Positions 1 through 11,091 of a DNA stretch of 64,000 nucleotides are shown in pieces. Both the position numbers and the translations under genes were made by a program. Below the pieces are notes generated by a model. The model was not told the DNA's origin. It did not search any database and saw only the letters and a list, made by a program, of their open reading frames with translations. The number at the start of each line of letters is the position of its first letter. Positions within the stretch are counted from its first letter, which is position 1. This DNA comes from Diadema setosum (Eukaryota; Echinodermata; Echinoidea; Diadematoida; Diadematidae), in contig CM067072.1 in NCBI GenBank assembly GCA_033980235.1, positions 16,123,047 through 16,187,046 of the forward strand, read 5' to 3'.

Positions 1-128
1 TCATTGGACAGTGCTTGCATTCAGCGCTTGAACTACACGCGTGCCAAGAAACCGCAAGTGGCATGAAACCGTTATGTAGCAGCGTAATGACGTAATGCCA
101 TGCGCTGAATGCAAGCGCTGTCCAATGA
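1..128. repeat. Small inverted-repeat (fold-back) element
   Basis: Bases 1-28 and about 99-127 are inverted copies of each other: the left arm contains GCTTGCATTCAGCGC and the right arm GCGCTGAATGCAAGC. About 70 bp separate the arms. This is the form of a miniature inverted-repeat element. The left arm touches the window edge, so the true end and any target duplication on that side cannot be seen. The family is not recognised. Confidence 0.6.
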
Positions 129-175
129 GAGAGCTTACTCTTGAGATTGCACGGTTTCAAGCTGATCAGCACTGA

Positions 176-208
176 CATCGATCAGGGAGGTGACCTCCCT
201 GCATCGAT
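176..208. mobile_element. Micro-hairpin insertion with 7-bp direct repeats
   Basis: CAGGGAGGTGACCTCCCTG (183-201) is a perfect 19-base hairpin. It is flanked on both sides by the direct repeat CATCGAT (176-182 and 202-208). The form is that of a transposon reduced to its two terminal inverted repeats. Several similar loci occur in this window. Confidence 0.55.
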
Positions 209-435
209 GTATATTTTACTGGTTCCTGACCGGATTAAGCAACAAATTGTCAAGATATTTACATGGATACAAAGATTAGGAGATGGACTACCAAATTAAA
301 GCATTTTCATTGAGACGCAAGGTGAATTTGATATTTTTTTGACGTCTTGAACGTGTACTGCACGAATTACTTTTTTAAAATCATTTTTCAAGCTCAAATC
401 ACGCTATGATATTTTTCATTTGCAATAATTCGTCA

Positions 436-453
436 CCCCCCCCCCCCCCCCCC
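436..453. repeat. Poly-C tract
   Basis: An uninterrupted run of 18 C just left of the 21-bp fold-back. C- or G-homopolymers next to A/T runs recur through the window (about 1844, 2486, 2696, 14732, 22680, 30410, 52550, 53430, 57521). Confidence 0.9.
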
Positions 454-492
454 GCTCAGTCGCATGCGCCCCCTCGCTGCCCGCGTATATAT

Positions 493-1752
493 TATAGGTT
501 TGCCCGGCCAATTTCGCACTTTTTCAGTCCAATTCCTAATTGCTGCATTCAATTTAGCACAATTTAGCCTAGATGACATGTTCGGTATTTCGATTTTATA
601 ATCTTTTCATTCAAATTAATTTTGGAGAATTCGAATTACCTTTAACATCATTCGAATCAGCACTTTTTCAGTTCAAATTCGTAAGACAAGCACCATTTCG
701 CAAATGTTTTATTGTTCATTCAATTTAGTATGATATAGTCACGTGATCACGTATACGTTGCGCTCGTTCATTCGAATTCATTCTTGGGCATCCAATTTCG
801 CATTTACTGCAGTCAATTTAGCAGACAAGTTAAATGCTTTTATTCTTTTTTTTTTTCATTTTCATTCATCATAGGTATTTGCAAATATCATAACATTTCA
901 TATTTTCGTATTCATTCTTTATTCTGATATCTTTGCAACAGTATTGTCAAAATATGTGTATGTGTTTATGATGTTCGATAACATTATTTTCATTCACAGA
1001 TACATTAGTCTTGGGAGAAGGAGGTTTCAATTTACATCGTGATTACTTCTTTCATCTGCATGTTTCATTATTTTCATTTGGTGGGTGCTATACTGCGTTA
1101 ATCATCATTAGGAATAAAATTCTTGGATCAGCTCTAGCCATCAATTTGTCAAGGTTATTACCCTCAAATGCTTCTATGATTCTTTCCCTGTCTTCTTGAG
1201 AGATAAACGCCTGTATCTATATCTCGTGCTGCCATGACTGGACATAAGAAGGTGAAGTGAATCTATGGTACTGGTGCATGTATAGTTCTGATAACATGTA
1301 TGAAAGAAGAGAGGCATTACAGAACAACAAACTTGAGTTGTTTTGGGTCAAAGATACCTCTACCATATAGTTTGTGGATGAAACAAAAATTCACATTTAA
1401 ATAGGTATAAATCACCGTGTTCTCACCTTTTCAAAATAGAAATAACATAACGCCAATTTTAATGACCATGTTTGGAATTTGACTGCCCATACGCGAAGTT
1501 GAATGACTGACATACCATTTTCCGCCAGTGCTGGCGAATTTAAATGACCGAAGAGCACGTGCCAATTTGAATGCCCGTTTTACGAATTCGAAAGGCACAT
1601 GTGCAAATTTCATTGATCGAAATGCTAAATTGAACGAACAAGTTGCAATTTTGAATGACAGAATGTGCAGTGGACGAGGATTTTCGCTAAATTGAACCTT
1701 TAGTTATCAAATGGACTGACAAAAGTGCGAAATTGGCCGGGAAAACCTATAT
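493..1752. mobile_element. Fold-back element with arms built from a 21-bp repeat
   Basis: The outer ends are inverted copies: around 497-530 and 1710-1752 share GGCCAATTTCGCACTTTT. Inside both arms a degenerate motif (CNAATTTNGC on the left, GCNAATTTGAATGAC on the right) recurs with a mostly 20-21-bp step. Left positions are near 509, 530, 550, 612, 632, 653, 674, 694, 721, 773, 793 and 814. Right positions are near 1452, 1473, 1493, 1534, 1561, 1582, 1603, 1624, 1645, 1687, 1708 and 1728. The two arrays point in opposite directions around a non-repetitive centre (about 840-1440). No coding capacity is seen. The plan recalls the sea urchin TU fold-back elements, whose arms also contain short tandem repeats; membership is inference. 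Confidence 0.6.
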
Positions 1753-1843
1753 TGAATCTAAATTTGAGAGGTGTCTCGATCCCCCTAAAAGATGGCCTTT
1801 TATGGTTTTATACATTCGCATCACACTGTCACCACGCAGTAAC

Positions 1844-1875
1844 CCCCCCCCCCTCCAAAAAAAAAAAAAAAAAAA
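1844..1875. repeat. C-run followed by A-run
   Basis: A C run, a short spacer and about 19 A. It is simple sequence with no coding meaning; short ORFs reading through it are artefacts. Confidence 0.85.
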
Positions 1876-2242
1876 CAACCCAAAACTATTTGATATACAT
1901 TGTATTGCACTCTATACAACTTCCACTTTTATTAGAAGATCGAGTATAGGCCTACTTACTGTAAGTGAATCCCAGCTGTTAAATAATGTATAGACCTACC
2001 TGACGTGATCGTGCCGACATGTGACGGATAGTTATTATTTATTAGGGCCACTTTAAAACAGTAATGATAATTAAGACAGAACAGTAAACTCTGGTAGGTC
2101 CATGTACTCGTCACATAAACAATCACGATATTTTCTTGTTTTTGTTTTTGTTTTTTTGAAAAAGTCTTAACTTTCTTTATCAAATCTTAAGTACCATGAG
2201 TGTCTTTCTTTACCTTTACATGTGCCTTTACCTAAGACACCT

Positions 2243-2657
2243 TTAAGGGATGGTATATAAAAGTTTTGGTTGAGATGAGAATTCATGTCTTAACTTTTTG
2301 CGAGATAATTAGAAATTCTTGCATGAAATATCAAAGAGCATATACACGACGGATCTATCAGGAATTCAAATTTTGTTCGATGAAAATCGGTTTTGAAATG
2401 ACTGATATATACAGAAACAAAGAGATCCTGATAAAAGGTGGATCGTACCTTTTATTAGTACCACTTTGTTTTACTTTTATTTTATGGGGGGGGGGATACC
2501 TCGGCCATTTCAAAACCGATTTTCATCAAATAAACTTTTAACCCTTCTTTTAATTGTGGATATGGTCTTTAATACTTCATTCAAGTGGTTTCTAATTATC
2601 TTACAAAATGTTAAGACCTGAATTCTCATCTCAACCAAAAATATACCATCTCTTTAA
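2243..2657. mobile_element. TTAA-flanked palindromic MITE, family A copy 1
   Basis: The element runs from 2247 to 2653 and is flanked by TTAA at 2243-2246 and 2654-2657. Its ends are long inverted repeats: both arms carry GGTATAT, then TTTTGGTTGAGATGAGAATTC read inward in pieces, extending about 70 bp. A second internal inverted pair is present around 2385 and 2510 (GAAAATCGGTTTTGAAATG and its complement). The copy at 33046-33454 belongs to the same family. A TTAA target duplication is typical of piggyBac- or Kolobok-type transposons; the class is inferred. Confidence 0.75.
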
Positions 2658-3549
2658 TGATTGTTTGTACAAATCCATACTCCATTAAATGGGGTGGGGG
2701 GGGGGGGGAGCAGGTTGAGTTGATCAGAATTAGCATGTATACTGCAGTCGCGGTTCTATACCCCCTCCCCCATAAAGGGAAAAATCATTTTCTCCATGCC
2801 TCCATGTTATGTGCAATTTCAGTTGCATTATTAATCTTCCCTGTATGTTTGAAATCTTGACTATTACAATCCCTGATGATTATTTTGTTCACTTGTGGAA
2901 GTTTTCACTGCACAGATATAATACACAATGATAGAACAAAGAAAAAACACTGTATAGATAGTTTACTTCAATACACATTTCAGTCACGTATTTACCATGC
3001 TTTACCATGAACATGACAGTATTCGATGTATAAGACGTGTAGCACATCATTCACACACACAAAAAAAAAAGTTCGGAGGCGAATCGTTAAATCAACACTT
3101 GTAGAGTATGTAGATAATAATTGATTATTCATTCGGAGTATATCACTTCGTTTCATTAAACGAATTTTAGAAAAAAAAGAATATAACAGAGGGGATTTGA
3201 ATAAATTGATTTTTAAAATTAAATATTTTTGGTTATTATAATAACAGAAAAGCAGGAGACCGCGATCATAAACAGCAGCTTGACATGGATCGAGGCCTCT
3301 GGGTAAATCGATTTACATATCTGTATAACGGACGTGTCTACAAAAATAGAATCAATAGTCAAATCCAAAATATTGTAATGATTTATGAAATCAAAAGTAA
3401 AGGGGGAATTCAAAATAGTTTTCGTTTATTTGTTATCAATAGGCATTTTTTACCATAATACTGTGCTGAGGTGAGTGCTGTGCATGCTGTGCTGTGCCGT
3501 GCTGTGCTGAGTTGTGCATGCTATGAAATACACTTTTGTTAATTTAATG
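2658..3549. other. No gene recognised
   Basis: AT-rich sequence with a G run (about 2695-2708) and a GCTGTGCTGTGCC-type short repeat at about 3470-3530. The last part may be the 3' untranslated end of the minus-strand LINE that follows. I see no host exon. Confidence 0.5.
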
Positions 3550-6230
3550 TTTGGGTATACCTAATTAAATTGATTCTGGTTTATTCTTTGTGTCATATGT
3601 ATGTCTTCTACATACTTCTGTATACAATATCAACAATTTTGATGCGCAGCAAAGTACTAAAACTAATGCTATATCAATATAAACTGTTTGTGAGTGAACG
3701 TAAAAACCCCAAAACTTCTTATCACTCATACATCACTATATTTCGATAAAAGATATTTTTTCATAAGTGCCTTAAAAGAATATAACTTGCTGGTTGTCTT
3801 AATTTGCTCAGGGAGATTATGCCAAACGTCAGGTCCATGATGTCTAATTGACTTGTGAGCTATCATTAACTTGGGATTGTGGGGTGATAATCTTTAGAAT
3901 GTCGAGTTTTGGTAAGCGTGGACGCTGGAGTTCACAGTGAATAGGTTGTGGAACGAGGAAGGGAGGGTGTTGGATTTGTATTTGTACATGAATATTGCGC
4001 TTTGTTATGTATGAATATCGTGGATTTTCAAAGTTTTCAATTTAAAAAATAATGGTTCAGAATTTGCAAGATAATGTGAGTTGGTACAAATGCGGAGTGC
4101 TCTTTTTTTGGAGAAGATGAACTGATTGAATTTTTGTCCTGTTAGAATTTGCCCATACCATATTGCAGTATGTGATGTATGGTAAAATCAGTGCATTATA
4201 TAAAATAAAAAGAGACTTTTCTATCAAAAAATCTTTTAGTTTAAACAATATACCTATGTTTCTTGATACAATATTACTTATATTATTTACATGTTCATTC
4301 CAGGTAAGATTAGCGTCAATAATTACACCAAGAAATTTAGTAGACTTTTTTTTCTACAAGGGGTAACCCATCAATATATAAATTACATTCAATATCAGAA
4401 GAATGAACGTTTTTAAAATGTATAAAACTAGTTTTATCAATATTTTAAGATATTTCCTAAATCCGAATTGATTCGGAATAAGAATTTCATTTTTATTTAA
4501 AAAAGAAAATAGTCTTTTATAAACAATTTTCTCTATAATTTCTGATATGCTTGGGAGATGGGATATTGGGCGGTAGTTTTTTAGTTGTGTGTGATCGTCT
4601 TTTTTATGGATGGGAATCACTTTTGCGATTTTCAGTGAGTTTGGGCAGCGGCCAGAACTGAGAGATATGTTGAATATGTGTACTAGTGGGGGTGCGATAA
4701 AATGAATAATCTGTTTAAAGAGATAAACACTTAAACCATCATAACCCGAAGACTTACTTACGTTAACAATGTTAACTATTTCATGGTATGAAGTTGGTGA
4801 GAAAAAAAGAGAAATATCAAATGATTCAGAAAAATACTGCATAAAATCAATATCGGTTTCATTTATGGAAAATGCTAAATTTTATCCTGTATTAATAAAA
4901 TACTCATTAAAAGAATTAGCAATATCACTTGGGTCCGTAATTTCATATCCATTTTCAATAATTTTAGAACAAATAACTTTTTTATTTCCCAAAAGATCCT
5001 TAAGTATCTTCCAAATTGAGTTTGTATTGGATCGTTTAGATTCAATATTTTTTGAATAATAAAACTTAAGTGACAATCGTATAATATTTGTTAATATATT
5101 TCTGTACGTTTTATATCTATTAAAATCAGCATCTAATCGCGTGTGTAACGCTTTCTTATATAAATTATTGCGTGTTTTTATCGATAACAAAATACCCTTA
5201 GTAATCCATGGTCTGCGAGGCTTTCTCTTATTTTTTCTCTTTCGTACAAGGGGTATATTCCTGTTATACAAAAAAAGAGAAACTTATTTATAAATAATTC
5301 ATATTCACCGAAAACATCATCCCAAAGCTCAACTGCCAAATCAGCAATTAGTCTATCAATATTTTGTTGTGTTTCTCTTATAATATATTCACGTTTATAC
5401 TTATTCCTGATACTATCAACCTCATTCTGAGAAATAACAAAAATAGGGAGATGACCAGATACATCAAAATATAAAATACCATTGAAATTTTCTAACTCAT
5501 TAACATTAGAGAATACATTATCTATTAAAGTTTCAGAATTATTAACTATTCTTGTTGCTTTATTAATATGAGAATATAAACTATACATGGAGAGTGTATT
5601 CAATAACTTTAAAATATCATTATCTAATTTAGAGGGTAAAATATCAATATTATAATCACCCATAAGATAAATATATTTATTTTCACGTGCCAATTTCTTA
5701 AGAATATATTCTAATGTTTCTAAAAACAAATCAATTGAGCTGCTAAATAGGGGGTCTATAAACCACTCCGATAATCATATTTTTTGAAGTGCTGCTTGTA
5801 AGTAAATATATTTTCAGGTCCTTCAATGTATATATCATTTCTGTTTTTGAAAGTGAGAGAATCATGAATATATAAGGCGACACCTCCTTCTCGTCTGAAT
5901 CTGCGATCATTTCGTAAAATTTAATAGTTCTTGATATCAAATACGGGGGCAGAGTTTTTATGTAACCAAGTTTCTGTTATTCCCATTACTGAAAATTGAA
6001 AATTATTAATCGAAGACAATAATAAATCAAAAGAATCAAAATTTTTGTTCATACTTCTGGCATTTAAGTGAAGCAGACTGAAATTATGTTTAATATTGTT
6101 ATAATAAAGATCAAAATCATTATCATTATCATTATTAATTTTTTCATTGAATTCTTCAACCGTATAATAATCAGAATGATAAACAGCTATATCTCTGTCA
6201 ATATCGGATTCAATATCCATAATTAATGAA
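3550..6230 (-). mobile_element. Degenerate CR1/L2-like LINE with internal deletion
   Basis: Read on the minus strand, remnants appear in the correct order for a non-LTR retrotransposon ORF2: apurinic endonuclease, linker, N-terminal part of the reverse transcriptase, then the region after the palm, and finally the C-terminal block. The 3' end is not sharply defined. Several frameshifts and one large deletion make it dead. It lies in an upstream, gene-free region. Confidence 0.8.
3724..6220 (-). pseudogene. LINE ORF2 remnant: endonuclease and reverse transcriptase
   Basis: Minus-strand blocks: 6220-5921 begins with Met and has LHLNARSMNKN and GITETWL, the endonuclease N-terminal signature. 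5940-5743 ends in GVVYRPP. 5729-5178 has GDYNIDIL and SGHLPIF. 5271-4882 has RRPWITKGILLSIKTRNNLY. 4842-4354 has the RT entry blocks (IPIHKKDD, LKNYRPIS, NQFGFR). The next recognisable part (about 4420-4057) already lies past the palm: KFLGVIIDANLTWNEHV and LILPYITYCNMVWANS. About 3860-3724 ends with GPDVWHNLPEQIK and SFKALMKKYLL then stop. RT motifs A, B and C, including the expected YADD box, are absent, so an internal deletion of roughly 450 bp is inferred. Single-base shifts, for example in an A-run near 4347, break the frame. CR1/L2 clade assignment is by eye. Confidence 0.8.
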
Positions 6231-6879
6231 ATTCTTTTTTCCTAAGTATTGATTAAGGGTCTGTAAATCAAGACTGCTGCACAAGTTCACTGTTAACAAA
6301 ACGTGAGTACATGTGTTTGGCCGTGATGTTGGGTGCAGTGAACGAAAATAATAGGTGCGCGAATAGGTGCTAAGCTACAGACAAACTGAATAATAAAATA
6401 CATTTTACGCATTATTATGTTGCACACGTGTGGGCGGATCTGGTATCCGACCATCGACCGCTTGGTGGGAAAGGGTGGGAAAGGGTGGGGGGGGGGGGTT
6501 AAAACAGGGAACAGAAAATTGCAGTGGGAGAAATGAGTAGTAGATCAAAAAAAAAAATAGCAAACAAACAAAGCGAAAGAGCATTGAACTAATAGTTTTG
6601 ATTGTCTTGTCGCCGATTGAAACATTCAACTCGGGCGTGTGATACAAGGAAGGGGAAAAAATGACAAGATGTTAATTGACCAAGTTCAAAGAATGATGAC
6701 TGAGGTAAAGCAAAACGTTTAACGTATTTTATAATAGTAAGATAGACTATCGCCGGCAAACAAAAACTCTTTGAATTCTGAGGTCATTGACATGGTGTCT
6801 TCAGATGGGCAAGAGCCCGTTGCATGCCCCCGGTCGAAAATTAGCATATTATATAACTATGAAACATTTCAGAATTGAA
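6231..6879. other. No gene recognised
   Basis: Unique-looking AT-rich DNA with a G run at about 6487-6499. Apart from a possible 5' untranslated segment of the LINE nearest 6230, I see nothing assignable. Confidence 0.5.
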
Positions 6880-7290
6880 GGGAAAACACTACGTGCCTTC
6901 TGCTAACATGTCATTGCTTTCAAATTCGTAGATCATTAACCTGATAAACTAAACTTTACTTTATTGAAAAGGTTTCGCGAGAAAATTTCGGCGCGAAATA
7001 AAACATAAGCAAACATGTGGTTGACACACATACAAAAACATCATTTCGGTATTAATGGGAAGAGGAAAAGGAGAAAACTTCATACCTCCAGCAAAACAAC
7101 TAAACGTGTTAATTGCTTTCAAAATTTTAGATCATTGACCTGAACCAACAATGAGGTGACTTATTATGTTTAAATACCAGTTATTGAAGAGGGTTTCAAG
7201 GGAGAATTTCTGCGCGGAAAAAAACCCCACAAAATAATCATTTGGCTGATACACATACAAAGACATCGTTTAGGTAAGAATGGGACAGGA
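6880..7290. repeat. Diverged tandem duplication, about 205-225 bp period
   Basis: Two adjacent blocks share sequence in the same order: TTGCTTTCAAA near 6915 and 7115, then GATCATT..ACCTGA near 6931 and 7131, TTTCGCGAG/TTTCAAGGG near 6972 and 7193, and ACACACATACAAA near 7023 and 7250. They are clearly diverged, so the duplication is old. No coding content. Confidence 0.6.
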
Positions 7291-8036
7291 ATTTGAATTC
7301 CGCCTGGTAGGATCCCAGATGAGACGCTCGGTGTGTAATATAAAAATAGATGAATAATGGAGCCTAAGGCTATACATGTCATGACACTCCATCCATGCAT
7401 GTCTTGCTTCGCCTATAGTGCAATGTTTTCCCTTGTATTTAGCCATATTATAGTACACGGAATTCTATCCTCCCAATTTCCCATGCACTGCTCTCCAGTC
7501 TCTAAATAGTTACATTCCACATGCTTGATGTATTCCATACGATCATCCTAACAAATCCCAATTTTAACTCAGTATAAAAAAGCTTTAATCATTATTATCA
7601 TTGTTGTTGGTCATATCCTTTTCATTATCATAATTATTATAAAATTCATCAACCAAGACGCGGCATTTAGCGGTGACCCATTTAGTGAGACGGGGCCAGA
7701 AAACTTGACATCGGACTACCAATAATTCTCCCCAAAGGTTTTCTTTTTGTAGCCCGATTATAGGCAACTAAAATTCGAAATGGATCATTACGTTTGCTTT
7801 TATTTCGGGCCGCCAAAATTTCAGATTTGGCAAATTTGGTGGCTTCAACCGCCCGCCGGAGAAAGAAGTTATAGTGTGGAGCACTGTATGGGCTATTAAC
7901 ATTATCATTACTTCCGTTTTATCAACTAACAGGGTCTGAATTGAGAAAAGATGAAATACAATCTATTTACCAGACGATGATATCGCGAAATAACATGACA
8001 TAGTCAAAATTTATAGAACATTACAGTTGGTTTCAA

Positions 8037-8083
8037 AGAAGAAGAAGAAGAAGAAGAAGAAGAAGAAGAAGAAGAAGAAGAAA
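8037..8083. repeat. (GAA)n microsatellite
   Basis: About 15 near-perfect GAA units. Shorter GAA tracts also occur near 11678. Confidence 0.9.
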
Positions 8084-8139
8084 GAACCAGCAATAGCAGG
8101 CCATCAGGCCTATAGTCAAGGCCAGTTCAATCAAATTAA

Positions 8140-8230
8140 ATTGAACTGAATTCATTTCAATTCAATTCAATTCAATTCAATTCAAATTAATTCAATTCAA
8201 TTCATTTTAATTCAATTTGATTCATTTCAA
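8140..8230. repeat. (TTCAA)n pentanucleotide repeat
   Basis: Tandem TTCAA/TCAAT units with a few substitutions. A shorter related tract lies near 63178. Confidence 0.85.
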
Positions 8231-8476
8231 ATATTTTCATTCTCTTTTTCCAACAACACATAACACAGGATAAATCAGAAATTATATCATACGCATTACA
8301 TTCGAATTTGCAAAGGATACTATGAGAGGTCCCCTAAAATGTATGCTTACATATTGTGAACAAATAAAAAAAGTCTTATGAAATAGGCTTACTTATTTGC
8401 AAAAAGTACACTGGGACTGAACAAAACAGGAAAAACACAACAGCATGACATGACTTGACAGAATAAATGGAAAGAA

Positions 8477-8529
8477 TGGAAGGAAGGAAGGAAGGAGAGA
8501 AAAGAAAGAAAGAAAGAAAGAAAGAAAGG
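8477..8529. repeat. (GGAA)n / (GAAA)n microsatellite
   Basis: GGAA units pass into about six GAAA units. All-purine simple sequence. Confidence 0.85.
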
Positions 8530-9312
8530 GAATGTCTACATGCTGAACAAGGGAAACGGAAGAGGTATTTTGAGTAGACAGATATAGTGGCTGCACGCAG
8601 CTGAGCAAGGATTTAAGATGACGTATTCCATTACATAAAAATGAATTCAGTGATTGATTGATTGATGATGAACCATAATACATAATGTTAAGACCTAGCT
8701 AATAAAAAAGAAAATATCAGAGAGAATTTCAACTTGCGCTTTAAAAAGGATACAAAGAAGGAGAATTTATTCCTCAGCTTATATGAATTCCAAACTCTAT
8801 AAGGGCCAATGTATATTATATATTCCTGAGCCAATAAAGTTCTCTGGAGGGGTAAATGAAACTCATTTGATCGCTTATAGTGGGATAATTATGAAAATAA
8901 AATGGTTCCGTGGGATCAGTTGAATTGAAAATAATACTGGGAAGCGCATTTGCGTTGTACTTAAACATAAACTGACCAAGTTGGGAAAAAAAAACCAAAT
9001 CTTCAATTTTTTAAATCTTATATTTAGAAAATCATGGGTCTGAATCCGAACGTGACGGCCCACGCCACAAATAATGCAAAGTGCCTTTTTTGTTTGTTTG
9101 CAATAATAGCAATTTATCTAATAAAGTTTAATGGGCGCAGTATACCCCATGCTAAAATTCCGTAATGATAAGGTAAGATTAGAATAAAATACAACGTCAT
9201 CAAAGAGGACAACGGAATCTGTAACTCGAGTCTGTTAATGATACCAATGTTACGTGAAATTATTGTACTAATGTAAATATTGTGAGGTCTCTACGAAAGT
9301 TTATCGTCCACT
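8530..9312. other. No gene recognised
   Basis: AT-rich DNA without a long frame, splice-flanked exon or repeat family that I can identify. Confidence 0.5.
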
Positions 9313-9354
9313 GTGATACCATGGACCTATACTGGGTCCATGCATGGTGATACC
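9313..9354. mobile_element. Micro-hairpin insertion with exact 8-bp direct repeats
   Basis: GTGATACC occurs at 9313-9320 and again at 9347-9354. Between them is a 26-base insert with inverted arms ATGGACC (9321-9327) and GGTCCAT (9335-9341). An exact 8-bp direct repeat around a hairpin is the signature expected of a very small hAT-type insertion. The arm resembles the hairpin at 11351. Confidence 0.65.
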
Positions 9355-10080
9355 GAGGAATTTTATGTGAGATACAAGTTCTAGTTGAATGTCATCAAAA
9401 ATGATATCCGTGCGCAATAGCTTCGGAATCCCAGTCTTCTTTTTTATTATAATTATTTCCAAAACTATATAAAGAGCTATAAAATCATTAAAAAAACCAT
9501 ACCATAAGCATGCATCAAATCACAAGAAAACCAACTTAAATAATAAAGTTATAGGGGCATATATGATTGTGTTGTAAGAGATAGAAAATGAATGAGCGAA
9601 TGAATGAATAGTAATTTGATGCATTATGGGGTCGGAATACCATGAACTTCAGCTGGACATAAGTGAATTATCCTCTATGGGTGATTGATAGATAATTTTA
9701 AACTTGCAAATTACAATTGTATATGACTTGTTCACAGCGACCAAGGATAAATATCCAAAACATAAGTTACTAATTTAGAGTTCTTCTTCAGAAAAGTTGG
9801 CATTATCGCGAAATAGGTGCCCACTCCATTCACCGCCATTCATTATTTTTCGTCATAGTCGGGGACTTCTTTCAACCTCCATAGACTTTGCACATAGTGG
9901 AGACGCACAGGCAAAACGAGAGGGGACCGATATCACGATTTGGCCGAAAAGTTTAATTCGGAAATAATGGTTGAAGATTATTAATATATATATTTTTTTT
10001 AAATAACCAAACATAAAATTACGGCTATAGTGTACTGTAGCTGCATGCCGATACTCTTACCGTCAAGCATTTCGGTCATT

Positions 10081-10124
10081 GCTATAACCAAGGAGGTACT
10101 AGGCTAGTACCTCCTTGCTATAAC
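10081..10124. mobile_element. Micro-hairpin insertion with exact 8-bp direct repeats
   Basis: GCTATAAC occurs at 10081-10088 and 10117-10124. The 28-base insert contains a perfect palindrome (10090-10116) with 13-bp arms AAGGAGGTACTAG. The arm is the same as the outer arm of the hairpin at 20327. This is the cleanest member of the micro-hairpin group. Confidence 0.7.
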
Positions 10125-10722
10125 ATAGCCCCCACCCCCTAAACATGTTTGCTGATAGCTCGATCTCTCTGATTGGCCAGTGAGGAGGAAACGCAGCACG
10201 ATGCTGGGCGGGGTGAGAGGTGTGAGTGGCGGCTCGTCCGATATCCACATGTATGCGCGGATATGCATGCAGTGAATCCTCGTGCGACCAGCACCGAGCG
10301 AGATAGGGGCGCGAATACAGTTGTGTATGCATCCGTTTACGGCGAACGTTGTGCTTCTGTCACGTTCGCAAGTCACAGAATTTGGCTAACCACTGAGACA
10401 GGGGCAGCTGGGGTAAGTATACAGTACACACCGTCACCCTTCTTGAAATTAGGTACTTGTGTAGATATGATAAAGGCAATTGTGCACAATATATGATATT
10501 GTAAAAACAAAAACAAAAACGTGAAAAGCACTCGCGCGATCACGCTGCTGCCGCCCGGCATTTCGCACCACCTTGCGCATCCTCAGCGCTTGCAGCAGGC
10601 AGATAAGACCGGGGACGCGACAGCAGCTAGCTAGCCCATAATAGCCCACACGAGCTCATTGTGTACTATTGCGTAACACTATTCAGTGCTTTCATGAAAC
10701 ATCGCATCGATTGTATAAAAAT

Positions 10723-11091
10723 AGGGGAAGGCTAGTAACTGATCAGTGGGAATCAGTGGAAATGCTGGGAGATGATTGTTCCAATCCTTATGGGATTCAT
10801 TCAAGAGTTCATTGTACAAACTGTGTATCTATTGTTGTGTGAAAATGATTGCTTCAGAACGGTCTCATATTCAAGTAATGTGCAGATTAATGCTCCGTCA
10901 CTGACCAGGGACGCTAACCTGGGTGGAAGCATTAAACTGCACATTACTTGAATATGAGACTATTCTGAAGCAAATCATTTTCACACAAGAATAGATATAC
11001 AATGAACTCTTGAATGAATCCTATAAGGATTGAAACAATCATCTCCCAGCATTTCCACTGATTCCCACTGATCAGTTACTAGCCTTCCCCT
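10723..11091. mobile_element. Near-perfect palindromic MITE, family B copy 1
   Basis: The two halves are inverted copies over almost the whole 369 bp. Ends read AGGGGAAGGCTAGTAACTG and its complement. Further matching pairs include CATATTCAAGTAATGTGCAG (about 10868) and its complement near 10938. Only a short centre near 10900 is unpaired. The copy at 15913-16667 shows TTAA target duplications; here they are not preserved (flanks AAAT and TTGA). Confidence 0.85.

Noticed and set aside
10173..10496. Possible exon in a moderately CpG-rich stretch with a donor-like GGGTAAGTA near 10403
   Set aside because: The frame starts only at a non-ATG codon, shows no recognisable protein motif and has no matching acceptor exon that I could find. 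It remains possible but unsupported.
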